Positions 35,324 through 46,169 of a stretch of DNA of 64,000 nt are shown piece after piece. A program made the position numbers and the translations under genes. This DNA is from CAVQUE01 sp046290435 (lineage in GTDB: Bacteria; Actinomycetota; Acidimicrobiia; Acidimicrobiales; UBA8592): positions 1 to 64,000 of the forward strand of contig JBKAGO010000037.1 of assembly GCA_046290435.1 (NCBI GenBank), read 5' to 3'. The first letter of the stretch is position 1, and every line of letters starts with the position of its first letter. The notes beneath the pieces are model-generated. The model was not told the DNA's origin. It ran no database searches and saw nothing but the letters and a program-made list of their open reading frames with translations.

Positions 35324-36036
35324 CCACCGCCGACGACCGCGCGCTCGCCGCCGGCCTGGCCGATGCCTGGGCGGCATGTCGCGACCGGTGTCTTGCCATC
35401 GGCCGATCGCTCACCGACACCGATGCTGCGGCGGTGGTGCCGTGCTGTCCGGACTGGACGCTCCACGACCTGTTCGCCCACATGGCCGGTGTCTCGGCCG
35501 ACATCTGCACCGGCAACCTCGACGGCGTCACCACCGATGCCTGGACCGACGCCCAGGTCCGGGCCCGACGCCATTGCAGCCTCGCGGAGGTCTGCAGCGA
35601 GTGGGCCGAGCGCGGTGCCGACGTCGAGCGCATGGTCCGTACCGGCGGCCCGTTCCCGGCGCCGTTCTTCATCGACGCCTTCACCCACGAGTGGGATCTC
35701 CGCCACGCGGTCGGCGCCGCGGCGGCACCGGACCTGACGTTGCTGACGACAGCGCTGCCGCAACTGGTGACGTCGTGGGGCGCCGGGCTCGACCAGGCGG
35801 GCCTGGCGGCGGTCGAGCTCGCCCTGGGCGAGGAGACTGCGACGGTGGGTTCGGTGCTGCCCGCCGTCACGTTGCGTACCGACCCGTTCACCTTCGTCCG
35901 GGCCCGGATGGGGCGACGCAGCCGGGCCCAGATCGAGCGGCTCGGTTGGGGACCCGGGGTCGACGCCGGCCACGTCGATGCGCTTCTGGTGTTCGGCGTC
36001 GCCACGGTCGACATCGACGACCCTGCGTTGTCGTGA
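35320..36036 (+). CDS. Mycothiol-dependent maleylpyruvate isomerase-like (DinB fold) protein
   Basis: 238 aa, TIGR03083-like. Metal-ligand candidates are His in LFAHMAGVS and the Glu-x3-His of FTHEWDLRHAVG, which matches the zinc triad of actinobacterial maleylpyruvate isomerase and other mycothiol S-transferases. The C-terminal domain (LRTDPFTFVRARMGRRSRAQIERLGW) is the SCP2-like extension. Uses mycothiol in thiol transfer or isomerisation if it follows the family. Translationally coupled to the thioesterase. Confidence 0.84.
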   Translation: MTTADDRALAAGLADAWAACRDRCLAIGRSLTDTDAAAVVPCCPDWTLHDLFAHMAGVSADICTGNLDGVTTDAWTDAQVRARRHCSLAEVCSEWAERGADVERMVRTGGPFPAPFFIDAFTHEWDLRHAVGAAAAPDLTLLTTALPQLVTSWGAGLDQAGLAAVELALGEETATVGSVLPAVTLRTDPFTFVRARMGRRSRAQIERLGWGPGVDAGHVDALLVFGVATVDIDDPALS

Positions 36037-36115
36037 TTCGGCTCGACGCCGCACCGCAACCGTCGCATCCGCACCGCCAGCCCGCTGTGCCCGTGCGACG
36101 CAGTGCGGGGCGGGG

Positions 36116-36292
36116 TCAGTGCAGGGCCCGCAGCCCGAACCAGGCGAACGCCAGCATCGCGAGCCCGCTGACGAACCACACGAGGTCGCGGTTGCGACGC
36201 ACCGCCACCGCAGCGAGGAGCCACAGCACCGAGACGAGGACCACCTGGGCGAGCACCCCGGCATCGGTGCGCGGGAACAGCAGCTCGTTCAT
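36116..36292 (-). CDS. Small membrane protein, 58 aa
   Basis: Two predicted membrane helices (GVLAQVVLVSVLWLLAAVAV and LVWFVSGLAMLAFAWFGLRAL) joined by RRNRD. No family recognised. Coding character rests on the hydrophobic pattern, ATG and its position 43 bases upstream of nothing but the DUF3179 gene's end, in the same strand. It could be translated with DUF3179 but order suggests it follows it. Confidence 0.5.
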   Translation of the reverse strand: MNELLFPRTDAGVLAQVVLVSVLWLLAAVAVRRNRDLVWFVSGLAMLAFAWFGLRALH

Positions 36293-36335
36293 CGGGGCGT
36301 GATGCTCATGGGACGTGCGGCCATGCGACGTGCCG

Positions 36336-37718
36336 TCATCGGGCGCCGTACACGGGCGCCTCGGGGAAGAACGCTGCCCAGGCGAACCAGAACTCGTTGC
36401 GGTGGGTGACGATGTCGAGCTGCTCGCCCGCCAACGGGCCGTCGACGGCCACGCCGAGCAGCGACCAGGTGGTGCCGGTCTCGGCGTCGACGAAGCGGTC
36501 GTCGCCGACGTGGGCAAACGTCAGCACCTGATCCCCGACCCGACGGTCGTATGCGATTGCCGAACCGATCGCGTCGGACTGGGCGATCAGGTTGGCGTCG
36601 AGCGCGTCGGTGGTCGCGCCACCCCAGAACACCGCGACCGGGATCGACCCGACCTCGTCGTTGACGGCACGCTCGGCCTCGAGCGTCGCGAAGGGATACG
36701 CCTTCTCGAGGCGCTCGCCGTCGTCGACGTCGATGCTGACACCGACGACGCGAGAGAGCGCCGGGAAGCGGGGGTCGGGCTCGCCGTCGAACAGGAACGG
36801 GACCTCCGACGAGCTGTACCCGACGTAGGGGTTGGCGCCGTAGTCGATTCCGAAGCCGGTCTCGCGCGACAGCGACAGGGCGTCGGGGAAGTCCGCCGCA
36901 GCGTCGCCGTAGGACACGATGGCGGTGGGCACCGTCTCGAGGCGGACCCCGGCGTGGGTGCCGACGATCGCATCGCCGGTGACCTGCTGCCACAGGGTGG
37001 TGGTGGCGTCGTCCCACATGACGAGGTCGCTGTTGCGCAACAGGCCCGACACCCCGAGGCGCAGGACCTCGCCGTCGAGGCGCCGATCGAAGCTGATGGC
37101 GGTGTTGCACAACGGGCAGAACGTGACGGCGACGGGCACGTCGCCGAAGCGGTCGTTGACGATCTCGTGGCGGGTCAGGATCGACAGAGCGTAGAACCGC
37201 ACCTCGCCGTCGAGCTGGACGAGTGCGCCGGGCTCGTTCTCGTCGAGCCAGTCGGCGGCGGCGATCGGCTCGAACCGGGGTGTGTCGATGGGCGGGATGG
37301 CGTCGCGAGGGTCGGTGCGGGGGATGCCCGCGAGGAGCTCCGACAGGTCGACGGTGCTGCGGGTCCAGTCGGTGGGCCACGGCTCGGTGGCGCTCGCGAC
37401 CTGGTCGCGGAGCTGGGACCGAGGCTCGTCGCCGAGGTCGAGCAGTTCGACCTCGGCCGGGGTGGTGGCCCCGCCGGCCAGATCGAACGGAGCGTCGTTC
37501 TCGGTCGGCGACACGAGCTCCGCGGCGTCGGCGGCTTCAGCGTCCGCGCCAGCGGCGTCAGCGCCGTCGTCGACACCTTCGGCCGAGTCGTCGGAGGCAG
37601 CAGCGCCACCGACCTCGACGTCGGCGCCCTCGTCGCCGTCGGCACCACAGGCGGCAGCGATCAGGGCCCCAGCAAGGACGAACGAGACGAGACGCAGGAC
37701 CGGCGTTCGGATCAGCAT
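36336..37718 (-). CDS. DUF3179 domain lipoprotein
   Basis: 460 aa. Signal peptide with Cys24 in the lipobox-like ALIAAACG; an acidic Asp/Glu/Ala-rich linker (residues 25-70) then the DUF3179 domain. The conserved FCPLCNTAISFDRRLDG carries a CPxC pair, and GVSGLLRNSDLVMWDDATTTLWQQ, FGIDYGANPYVGYSSS and FVDAETGTTWSLLGVAVDGPLAG complete it. The family is common in secreted or surface proteins of actinobacteria and cyanobacteria; function unknown, thiol or metal chemistry possible. Start at 37718; upstream in-frame codons lie in the family A repeat and are not coding. Confidence 0.85.
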   Translation of the reverse strand: MLIRTPVLRLVSFVLAGALIAAACGADGDEGADVEVGGAAASDDSAEGVDDGADAAGADAEAADAAELVSPTENDAPFDLAGGATTPAEVELLDLGDEPRSQLRDQVASATEPWPTDWTRSTVDLSELLAGIPRTDPRDAIPPIDTPRFEPIAAADWLDENEPGALVQLDGEVRFYALSILTRHEIVNDRFGDVPVAVTFCPLCNTAISFDRRLDGEVLRLGVSGLLRNSDLVMWDDATTTLWQQVTGDAIVGTHAGVRLETVPTAIVSYGDAAADFPDALSLSRETGFGIDYGANPYVGYSSSEVPFLFDGEPDPRFPALSRVVGVSIDVDDGERLEKAYPFATLEAERAVNDEVGSIPVAVFWGGATTDALDANLIAQSDAIGSAIAYDRRVGDQVLTFAHVGDDRFVDAETGTTWSLLGVAVDGPLAGEQLDIVTHRNEFWFAWAAFFPEAPVYGAR

Positions 37719-37803
37719 GGATCCCGAACCCGGTGGCGTCTCCCACTCTTCCCACTGGGGCGCGGAAACCGATGAGAGTCTGGAACCACCGCGCCCGGAA
37801 CCA

Positions 37804-37948
37804 CTGGGGTCAAGTCGTACTTTCAACCAACTCCGAAACCACCGAGGTCCCGAACCACTGGGGTCAAGTCGTACTTTCAACCAACTCGACCACGCTGCGG
37901 CCTCCAGGCTCGACGACCTGGAGTTGGTTGAAAGTACGACTTGACCCC
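37804..37948. repeat. Family A inverted repeat array, copy 2 (two direct arms plus one inverted)
   Basis: Two direct arms at 37804-37833 and 37858-37887 (CTGGGGTCAAGTCGTACTTT...) and one inverted arm at 37921-37948. An inner hairpin CCTCCAGG-CTCGACGA-CCTGGAG precedes the inverted arm and is shared with the copy at 54.7 kb. The extra direct arm looks like a partial duplication of the element. Confidence 0.85.
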
Positions 37949-37954
37949 TGGCTG

Positions 37955-37989
37955 CCCTGCCCCGGCCGAGTCGATCGGCCGGGGCAGGG
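37955..37989 (-). terminator. Strong hairpin after the binding-protein gene
   Basis: A perfect 15-bp stem (CCCTGCCCCGGCCGA ... TCGGCCGGGGCAGGG) with loop GTCGA, 22 bases past the stop of the sugar-binding lipoprotein. Likely operon terminator; no U-tract. It is adjacent to the family A array, so transcription may stop before that array. Confidence 0.7.
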
Positions 37990-38011
37990 GTCAGACGTCA
38001 ACAGGAATGCG

Positions 38012-39031
38012 TCAGCCGGCGTTCTCGGCGGTGATCAGCTCGCCGGGGACGGTGATGACCTGATCGGCCGGGGCAGTGCCGCCGGAGCAGTCGGTGATGG
38101 CCGACACCGCGGCGCCGGCGATGCCGGGCCAGTCCTGGCGGACGGTGGCGATCCAGTTCTCGCCCTTGGCGACCTCGGCAGTGGCGAAGTCCTGGCCGTC
38201 GACACCGGTGACGACGACCTCGGGGCGGCCGGCGTCCTGGGTGGCCTGGAAGGCACCGAGCGCCGAGGCGTCCCATGCCGCCCACACGCCGTCGACCTCG
38301 CCCTCGGGGTACTTCGAGAGCAGGTCGAGCACGGTGGTCTTGGCGAAGCCGGTGGAGTCCGCGGGGTCGCCCTGGATGTCCTCGATGATCTCGATGCCGT
38401 TCTCCTCGAACAGCGCGCGGGCCGCTGCGCCACGGAGGCGGACCGGCTCGAACGGGTCGAAGTGGATGACGATGACCCGGCCACCCTCGCCGATGGCGTC
38501 GATCATCTGCTGGGCGCTGGTCTGGCCCAGGAAGTCGTTGTCGGAGGTGATGTTGGCGGTGATGCCGTCGACGGCACCGGCGTCGAGCCCGAAGACCGGG
38601 ATGCCGGCCTCGGAGGTGGCGGCGAGGCCGGCACCGAACTCCTGGGGATCGCCCATACCGAGCACGACGGCGTCGGCGTCCTGGGCCAACGCGTTCTCGA
38701 TCTCGCTGTTGACCGCAGCCAGGTCGCCGCCGGTGTCGACGAGGCTGACCTCGAAGCCGGCGGCCTCGGCGTCGGCCTGGAAGGCGTCGACGACCTCTTT
38801 GGTGGCGGGCTGATCGGAGTAGTACGGCGACACGATGGCGATCGAGGAGATCTCGTTGGCGCAGACGCCGGCGGCGGCCTCGTCGGTGCCGCCCTCTTCG
38901 GCCCCGTCTTCGGCAGCCGGCTCCTCGGTGGCAGTGGGCTCGGTCTCGTCGTCATCGCCGCAGCCGGCCGCGACGAGTGCGAACACAGCCAGGAGCGCGA
39001 CGAGGAGTCGCCAGTTGGTGAACTTGGTCAT
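38012..39031 (-). CDS. Sugar ABC transporter substrate-binding lipoprotein
   Basis: 339 aa. Type I periplasmic-binding fold (ribose/autoinducer type). Signal peptide with lipobox ending at Cys24 (FALVAAGCGDDD), acidic linker, then IAIVSPYYSDQPATKEVVDAFQADAEAAGFEV and ALAQDADAVVLGMGDPQEFG. Binds the imported sugar outside the membrane and delivers it to the permease. Its start ATG overlaps the upstream kinase stop (ATGA). Last gene of the leftward operon. Confidence 0.9.
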   Translation of the reverse strand: MTKFTNWRLLVALLAVFALVAAGCGDDDETEPTATEEPAAEDGAEEGGTDEAAAGVCANEISSIAIVSPYYSDQPATKEVVDAFQADAEAAGFEVSLVDTGGDLAAVNSEIENALAQDADAVVLGMGDPQEFGAGLAATSEAGIPVFGLDAGAVDGITANITSDNDFLGQTSAQQMIDAIGEGGRVIVIHFDPFEPVRLRGAAARALFEENGIEIIEDIQGDPADSTGFAKTTVLDLLSKYPEGEVDGVWAAWDASALGAFQATQDAGRPEVVVTGVDGQDFATAEVAKGENWIATVRQDWPGIAGAAVSAITDCSGGTAPADQVITVPGELITAENAG

Positions 39032-40530
39032 GGATCCCTCCGGGTAGGTGCTTCGCCGCCCCGTGCGCGGGCCAGCGAATGAAACAGCCCAGCGATGTTA
39101 GGCACAATGTCGGCGAACGACGATTCGATTGCGAGATGTGCGCGTCGGCGCTCTGCGTCGGGCAGCGCGGCCTCGGCGTCGGTGGTCGTCGGGTCGGCTG
39201 CCACACCGATCGCAGGCCCGGCGGTCACGGCGGCGCCGACGACCGCTGCGTGAGCCGAATCGAGCGCCACCACAGCCACGCCGGTGACGTCGGCGATGGT
39301 CCGGCACAGCTGCCGAGACCGCGACCCGCCCCCGCAGACCCGCAGTGGATCGGCGTCGGGGGCGATCAGCTCGACCAGCATCCGTACTGCATGGGCCAGA
39401 CCCTCCTGCACCGCGGCGGCGACCGTGGCCTGCCCGGTGGAGCGCCGCACACCCAGCAGCACGCCGGTGGCGTCGGGTGCGTCGTCGGGGGTGCGGACAC
39501 CGTCGAGATGCGGCAGGAACACCACCCCGTCGGCTGCGGCCGGCCGGTCGGCCGATGCGGCCAGCCGGTCGAACGCCGCGTGGTCGATGCCGTCGAACAG
39601 CACCGCCCGTGCCCAGTCGAGGGCACCGCACGCCGTCGCCATCGGCGCCACATGGATCCAGTGCTCGTCGCCGAGGCCGGGCAACACGATGACCCCCGGC
39701 GCCGGGCGGGGCGCGGCCGCGGTGGCGGCCACCCAACCCGACGTGCCCAGGTAGGCATAGGCGGCGCCGACGGCGTCGCCCAGCACCCCCACCGTCGTGG
39801 CCACGGCGTCGCCGGGGGCCAGTACCACGGGAATGCCCTCGGCCAATCCGAGCGCGGCTGCCGCGTCTGCGGTCACGGGCCCGACGGGATCGCGCACCGG
39901 ATGCACCGGTGCGAGCGGGCAGCCGGTCGCTGCGACAGCCGGTGCCCACCAGTCGCCGGCGCCGAGATCGAAGTAGCCGGTCGTGGCCGCCGTGGTCGGG
40001 TCGGTGCGGACGAGGCCCGTCAAGTGGGCGACGACGACCGAGTGGGCGCCGACGGCCACGACCTCGACGGTCTCGACGGTGTGCGGTTCGTGGGCCACGA
40101 GCCACCGCCACTTGGCGGCGACGTTGGTGGCGTCGGGTGCGGATCCGACGGCCGCCGCCCATGCTGGTCCGAGTTCGTCGACCAGCACCCGGTGCTCGGC
40201 TTCGGCGCGCACGTCGGAGTACAGGATGGCGGCGCGCACCGGTGCCAGGTCGGCGTCGAGCGTGACGAGGTCCTGCATCTGGCCCGTGACCGCGACCGCG
40301 GCGACGTCGAGCGTGCCGCCGACACGCACGTCGTCGCCCTCGAGCGCGGCGACCGCGACCCGCGTGGCCGTCCACCAGTCGGCCGGGTCCTGCTCGGCCC
40401 ATCCCGGCGCCGGGGTGGCGAGTGCCAGCGGCGCCTCGGCAATGGCGACGACGCAGGCGCCGGCCGCGAGATCGACGATGGCGGCCTTGACGGCGGTGGT
40501 GCCGATGTCGAGCGCGAGGACGCGGGCCAC
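39028..40530 (-). CDS. FGGY-family carbohydrate kinase (xylulokinase-like)
   Basis: 500 aa ATP-dependent sugar kinase of the actin-like fold. The N-terminal phosphate loop LALDIGTTAVKAAIVD, AVTGQMQDLV, the catalytic Asp in LAPGDAVATTVGVLG, the adenosine motif GTSGWVAAT and CGGGSRSRQLCRTIADVTG are present. Probably phosphorylates the imported sugar. GTG start 40530, four bases after the permease stop. Placed between permease and binding protein genes, an unusual internal position for a kinase in an ABC operon. Confidence 0.88.
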   Translation of the reverse strand: MARVLALDIGTTAVKAAIVDLAAGACVVAIAEAPLALATPAPGWAEQDPADWWTATRVAVAALEGDDVRVGGTLDVAAVAVTGQMQDLVTLDADLAPVRAAILYSDVRAEAEHRVLVDELGPAWAAAVGSAPDATNVAAKWRWLVAHEPHTVETVEVVAVGAHSVVVAHLTGLVRTDPTTAATTGYFDLGAGDWWAPAVAATGCPLAPVHPVRDPVGPVTADAAAALGLAEGIPVVLAPGDAVATTVGVLGDAVGAAYAYLGTSGWVAATAAAPRPAPGVIVLPGLGDEHWIHVAPMATACGALDWARAVLFDGIDHAAFDRLAASADRPAAADGVVFLPHLDGVRTPDDAPDATGVLLGVRRSTGQATVAAAVQEGLAHAVRMLVELIAPDADPLRVCGGGSRSRQLCRTIADVTGVAVVALDSAHAAVVGAAVTAGPAIGVAADPTTTDAEAALPDAERRRAHLAIESSFADIVPNIAGLFHSLARARGGEAPTRRDP

Positions 40531-40534
40531 GGCC

Positions 40535-41589
40535 TCAGCGCGCCGCGCGCAGGCGGCTGAGCGCCAGCGGCAGCACCGCCACCAGGATGGCGAAACCCAG
40601 GATGACGTCCTGGAGGTTGTCGTCGATCGAGGTGTAGTTGAGGCCGTTCTCGAGCACCCGCAACATGACGACACCGAGCAGCGTGCCCGGCAGGTTGGGC
40701 AGCCCGTTGCGGAACATCGCCATGCCGAGGAACACCGCGGCGATGGACTGCAGCATCCACGGTTCGGGTGCGGTGAGGTTGGCGGTGGCGTTGTTGGCGG
40801 ACTGCAGGATGCCGGCGGCCGCGGCGGTGACCCCGCAGATGGCGAAGGCGATGAGGCGGGTGTTCTTGACGTTGATGCCGGAGTACCGGGCGGCGTCGGG
40901 GTTGCCGCCGACGGCGTACATCTTGCGTCCGAGCGGGGTCTGATCGAGCAGGAACCAGATGACGGCCGCTATGGCCAGCGCGATGAGGACCCGGTTGGGG
41001 ATGCCCAGTACGTCGCCCCGTGCGATCTCGACGAAGTTGTTCTCGACCAGGTTGTAGACGGGCTTGCCGTCGACCCGGTAGCCGGCGAAGTTCGAGAACA
41101 CGACCGAGGTGGCCAGCGTCGCGATGAAGGCGAGGATCCCCAGCCTCGACACCAGGAAGCCGTTGAAGGCACCGCCGATGAGCCCGATCACCAGGCCCAG
41201 CAGCACGGCGAGCAGCACGTTGGACGGATCGGTCGGGTCGCCATCGATCGTCGAGGTGGCCACCAGCACGCCGGTGGAGACCGATGCCAGCGCGGCGAGC
41301 CCACCGACCGACAGGTCGAACTCGCCGACGACCATCACCACGGTCTGGCCGGCGGCGACGATGGCCACGAACGCGACGGCGCCCAGCACGTTGTTGACGA
41401 GGTTCGTCTTCGAGAAGTAGCGGTCGCCGTAGAGCGCCGTGAAGTACAGGATCATCGACAACAACACCAGCGGCCCGGCGAAGGGGCGCAGCCGGGCCAG
41501 TTGCAGGCCGAGCGAACGCGAAGCCGCCGCAGGCAGGGGCCCGGGAGGCTCGGCGGTGGTGTCGTCGGTGGCGCGGTCGTCGGTGGCGG

Positions 41590-41593
<4 letters not shown>
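40535..41593 (-). CDS. Sugar ABC transporter permease (RbsC-like)
   Basis: 352 aa with 8-10 membrane helices. BPD_transp_2 pattern: VVMVVGEFDLSVGGLAALASV, then GAFNGFLVSRLGILAFIATLAT and LGRKMYAVGGNPDAARYSGINVKN. Forms the membrane channel. Overlaps the ATPase stop by 4 bases (ATGA). Confidence 0.92.
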
Positions 41594-43089
<1,496 letters not shown>

Positions 43090-43188
43090 GGCCGGGTAGT
43101 TTCCTACACCTTCGACCGCTCACGCCAAGAGCAGGTCGTACCGCGCTGCCGACGGCTGCGCGGCCATGAGCCAGGGAGGGAGGATCCG
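43090..43188. promoter_or_regulatory. Shared intergenic region between the divergent sugar operons
   Basis: 99 bases between the ATPase ATG (minus) and the second FGGY kinase GTG (plus). GGGAGGGAGG at 43176-43183 is the kinase RBS region. No clear operator palindrome seen. Joint control of both operons is inferred; no dedicated regulator gene lies beside it. Confidence 0.55.
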
Positions 43189-44724
43189 GTGACCGTCTAC
43201 TGCGGCATCGACGTGGGAACGCAGGGTTCGAAGGTGGGGCTGTACCGCGACGACGGCACCTGTGTCGCCGACGCCTACGCCGAGCACCTCTTCGACAACA
43301 TCCGGCCCGGGTGGGTCGAGATGGATCCCGACCAGATCCTCGACGCTGTCGTCACCGCCTTCGCCGAAGCGGTGCACCGGGCAGGGATCGGCTCCGGCGA
43401 CGTGGCGGCGATCGCGATGTCGGGCATCTTGTGCGGACCGGTGTTCGTCGACGAGGACTGGCGACCGGTCCGGCCGATCATCCCGTTCCTCGACGTGCGC
43501 GCCACCGACGAGGTCGCCTGGCTGGCCAACGAGATCGAGCCGCGCTGGGTCACCGAGTCGGCCAACGCTGCGCTCGACACCTACGTCATGCCTGCGGTGT
43601 ACGAGTGGGTCCGCCGTCACGAACCCGACGTCTGCGCCCGCATCGCCAAGATCCTGTCGTTGGCCCCCTACATCGGGGGCTGCCTCGCCGGTCTGCGCGC
43701 CAAGGACGCCTACACCGACCCGTCGCACCTGTCGGGCTGGATCATCGGCTGGAACGCGGCGACGGGGCGGATCTCGGAGGCCCAGCTCGACGACCTCGGC
43801 ATCGACGCAGCCCTGGCGCCCACCGTGCACGCACCCTGGGAGGTCGCCGGGCACCTGAGTGCCCCGATGGCCGAGCGCATCGGGATCTCGCCCGGTGTTC
43901 CCATCTGTGCCGGGGCCGGCGACGTCATGCAGTCGAACCTCGGGGCGGGGCTCACCCGGCCGGGCCTGGCCACCGACGTCGCAGGCACGGCCTCGATCCT
44001 GACGGTCGGTGTCACCGAGCCCTCGCCGGCCATCACCGCCGTGCCCGGGATGCTGTATTCGCTGGGGACCATCCCGGGGCAGGCCCTCTACTGGGGTTAC
44101 GTCAAGGCCGGCGGGTTGTCGCTGCGCTGGTTCCGCGACGAGATCCTCGGCCGCCACGGCGACGACGCCCTGTACGTCGACAACGATGCGCTGGCCGCGG
44201 CGGTCGCGCCGGGCAGCGACGGCGTGCTCTTCACGCCCTATCTCTCGGGCGGCAACCCCGACAACCCGCACGCCGCCGGCACCTGGTTGGGCATGACGAT
44301 GGCCACCGGCATGGGCACGTTGTGGCGTTCGATGCTCGAGTCGATCGCCTACGAGTACGCGGACTTCCTCGACGTGTTCGCCGCCAACGGCGCACCGGTG
44401 CGCGAGGTGCTGGCCGTCGGCGGCGGGGCCCGCAGCGCCGTCTGGAACCAGATCAAGGCCGATGCCGTGGGCCTGCCCTGGCGGGTGCCGTCACGTCAGG
44501 ACGGCGCCATCCTCGCCAACGCCGCGCTGGCGATGCGCGCCGTCGGGACCGTCGACGACCTGGCGGCGACCATCGGCGGCTGGGTGGGCGAGGGTGCCGT
44601 CTCGGTACCCGACCCGGCCGCGGTCGACGCCTACGGGCGGGTGCGCACCACCCGCGCCGCGTTGTTGGACGGGCCGCTCCCCGAACTGTTCGCTACCTTG
44701 GCACCGTTGCGCTCGCAGGCCTGA
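43189..44724 (+). CDS. FGGY-family carbohydrate kinase
   Basis: 511 aa. Phosphate loop YCGIDVGTQGSKVGLYRDDG, SGILCGPVFVDED in place of the SxQ motif, catalytic region CAGAGDVMQSNLGAG, LFTPYLSGGNPDNPHAAGTW, and VLAVGGGARSAVWNQIKADA with adenosine-binding residues. GTG with a very strong RBS. Not closely similar to the first kinase in visible motifs, so the two probably phosphorylate different sugars or act sequentially. Heads the rightward operon with mtnD, mtnC and the GlpD-like gene; the next start is 76 bases away. Confidence 0.88.
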   Translation: MTVYCGIDVGTQGSKVGLYRDDGTCVADAYAEHLFDNIRPGWVEMDPDQILDAVVTAFAEAVHRAGIGSGDVAAIAMSGILCGPVFVDEDWRPVRPIIPFLDVRATDEVAWLANEIEPRWVTESANAALDTYVMPAVYEWVRRHEPDVCARIAKILSLAPYIGGCLAGLRAKDAYTDPSHLSGWIIGWNAATGRISEAQLDDLGIDAALAPTVHAPWEVAGHLSAPMAERIGISPGVPICAGAGDVMQSNLGAGLTRPGLATDVAGTASILTVGVTEPSPAITAVPGMLYSLGTIPGQALYWGYVKAGGLSLRWFRDEILGRHGDDALYVDNDALAAAVAPGSDGVLFTPYLSGGNPDNPHAAGTWLGMTMATGMGTLWRSMLESIAYEYADFLDVFAANGAPVREVLAVGGGARSAVWNQIKADAVGLPWRVPSRQDGAILANAALAMRAVGTVDDLAATIGGWVGEGAVSVPDPAAVDAYGRVRTTRAALLDGPLPELFATLAPLRSQA

Positions 44725-44800
44725 GCCGACGCCGAGCACCCATCCGGCCGAGCGGCGACAGCCGCCGCCGACCCGACACGACCGGGAGAACCGACACACC

Positions 44801-45382
44801 ATGACCACCCTCGTCATCCAACCCGACACCGATCCCGACACCGTCGAGCTCCGCACCAGCGACACCGACGTCATCGCCGAGCAGCTGGCCGCGTGCGGCG
44901 TGCGCTTCGAGCAGTGGGCCGCCGGTGCCGAACTGCCGGCGGGCGCCGACAGCGACGCGGTGCTGGCCGCGTATGCCGACGACGTGGCCCGCCTGGCCGA
45001 CGAGGGCTACGACACCGTGGACGTCGTCCGCCTGGTACCCGACGACACCGACCCGGAGTGGCCCGCCAGGGCGGCGGGGGCGCGGTCGACGTTCCTGTCC
45101 GAGCACACCCACGACGACGACGAGGTCCGCTTCTTCGTCGAGGGCAGCGGCGCCTTCTACCTGCGCATCGACGGCCGGATCCTGGCCGTGATCTGCGAGG
45201 CCGGCGATCTGTTGTCGGTCCCGGCGGGCACCACCCACTGGTTCGACATGGGCACGCGTCCACACTTCGCGGCGATCCGCTTCTTCCGGATCCCCGAGGG
45301 CTGGGTGGGCAACTTCACCGGCGACGACATCGCCACGCGCTTCCCCACCTTCGACCAGCTCGTCGGCGCAGGAACGCCGTGA
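44801..45382 (+). CDS. mtnD: Acireductone dioxygenase
   Basis: 193 aa cupin. Metal ligands His102, His104, Glu108 (EHTHDDDEVRFFVEG) and His146 (AGTTHWFD) match the ARD active site. ARD with Fe(II) splits the acireductone 1,2-dihydroxy-5-(methylthio)pent-1-en-3-one into formate and 2-keto-4-methylthiobutyrate. In the classical methionine salvage pathway it follows MtnC, whose gene is next (49 bases on). MtnA, MtnB and MtnK are not in the window. Confidence 0.9.
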   Translation: MTTLVIQPDTDPDTVELRTSDTDVIAEQLAACGVRFEQWAAGAELPAGADSDAVLAAYADDVARLADEGYDTVDVVRLVPDDTDPEWPARAAGARSTFLSEHTHDDDEVRFFVEGSGAFYLRIDGRILAVICEAGDLLSVPAGTTHWFDMGTRPHFAAIRFFRIPEGWVGNFTGDDIATRFPTFDQLVGAGTP

Positions 45383-45431
45383 GCGGAGCGGGGGCCTCCC
45401 GGCCCGGCCGCCAGGCCAAGAGGGAGAAACA

Positions 45432-46148
45432 GTGAGCATCGAGGCCGTCGTCCTCGACATCGAGGGCACCACGTCGTCCACCGGTTTCGTGCACGGGACG
45501 CTCTATCCGTACAGCCGGGCCCGGTTCCGCACCTGGATCGAGGCCCACCTGGACCGGGCCGACGTCGCCGCGCAGGTGGCGGCGGTCCGGACGCTGGCCA
45601 CCGAACCCGACGCCGACCTCGACCGGGTGGTCTGGTGGCTCGAGACGTGGCTGTCGGCCGATCAGAAGGTCACGCCGCTCAAGGCGTTCCAGGGTTGGAT
45701 CTGGGCCGAGGGCTTCGCCGCGGGCGACCTCACCTCGCACTTCTTCGACGACGCCATCCCCCACATCCGCGGCTGGCACGCCGAGGGGCGCCGGCTGTTC
45801 ATCTTCTCGTCGGGGTCGGTCAGCGCGCAGCACGCCTGGTTCGGCAACACCCCCGACGGAGATCTGCTCCCGCTGTTCTCGGGTCACTTCGACACCGAGA
45901 ACACCGGCCCGAAGAAGGAACGCGGGTCCTACGCGAAGATCACCGCCGCCATCGGCCATGCGCCCGAGGCGACGGTGTTCCTGTCGGATCTGGTGAGCGA
46001 GCTCGACGCGGCGCGGGCCGCCGGTTGGCACACCATCGGCGTGCGCCGGGTGGGCGACGAGTACTACGACCAGGGTGTCGGCGATCACCCGGCCGTGCAC
46101 TCCTTCGACGAGATCGACCTGTCGGGCGACGCTCCCGTCGTCGGCTGA
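45432..46148 (+). CDS. mtnC: Enolase-phosphatase E1 (acireductone synthase)
   Basis: 238 aa HAD enzyme. Motif I DIEGTTSS (nucleophile Asp), the Ser-rich IFSSGSV, Lys in TGPKKERGSYAKI and motif IV FLSDLVSELDAARAAG. It enolises and dephosphorylates 2,3-diketo-5-methylthiopentyl-1-phosphate to the acireductone used by MtnD. GTG start with GGGAG eight bases before. Usual length (about 230 aa). Confidence 0.92.
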   Translation: MSIEAVVLDIEGTTSSTGFVHGTLYPYSRARFRTWIEAHLDRADVAAQVAAVRTLATEPDADLDRVVWWLETWLSADQKVTPLKAFQGWIWAEGFAAGDLTSHFFDDAIPHIRGWHAEGRRLFIFSSGSVSAQHAWFGNTPDGDLLPLFSGHFDTENTGPKKERGSYAKITAAIGHAPEATVFLSDLVSELDAARAAGWHTIGVRRVGDEYYDQGVGDHPAVHSFDEIDLSGDAPVVG

Positions 46149-46169
46149 GCCGACCCGGTCCCGTCCAGC

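Noticed and set aside
37719..37880. N-terminal extension of the DUF3179 lipoprotein
   Set aside because: The extra codons translate the family A repeat (KVRLDPSG twice) and would bury the signal peptide.
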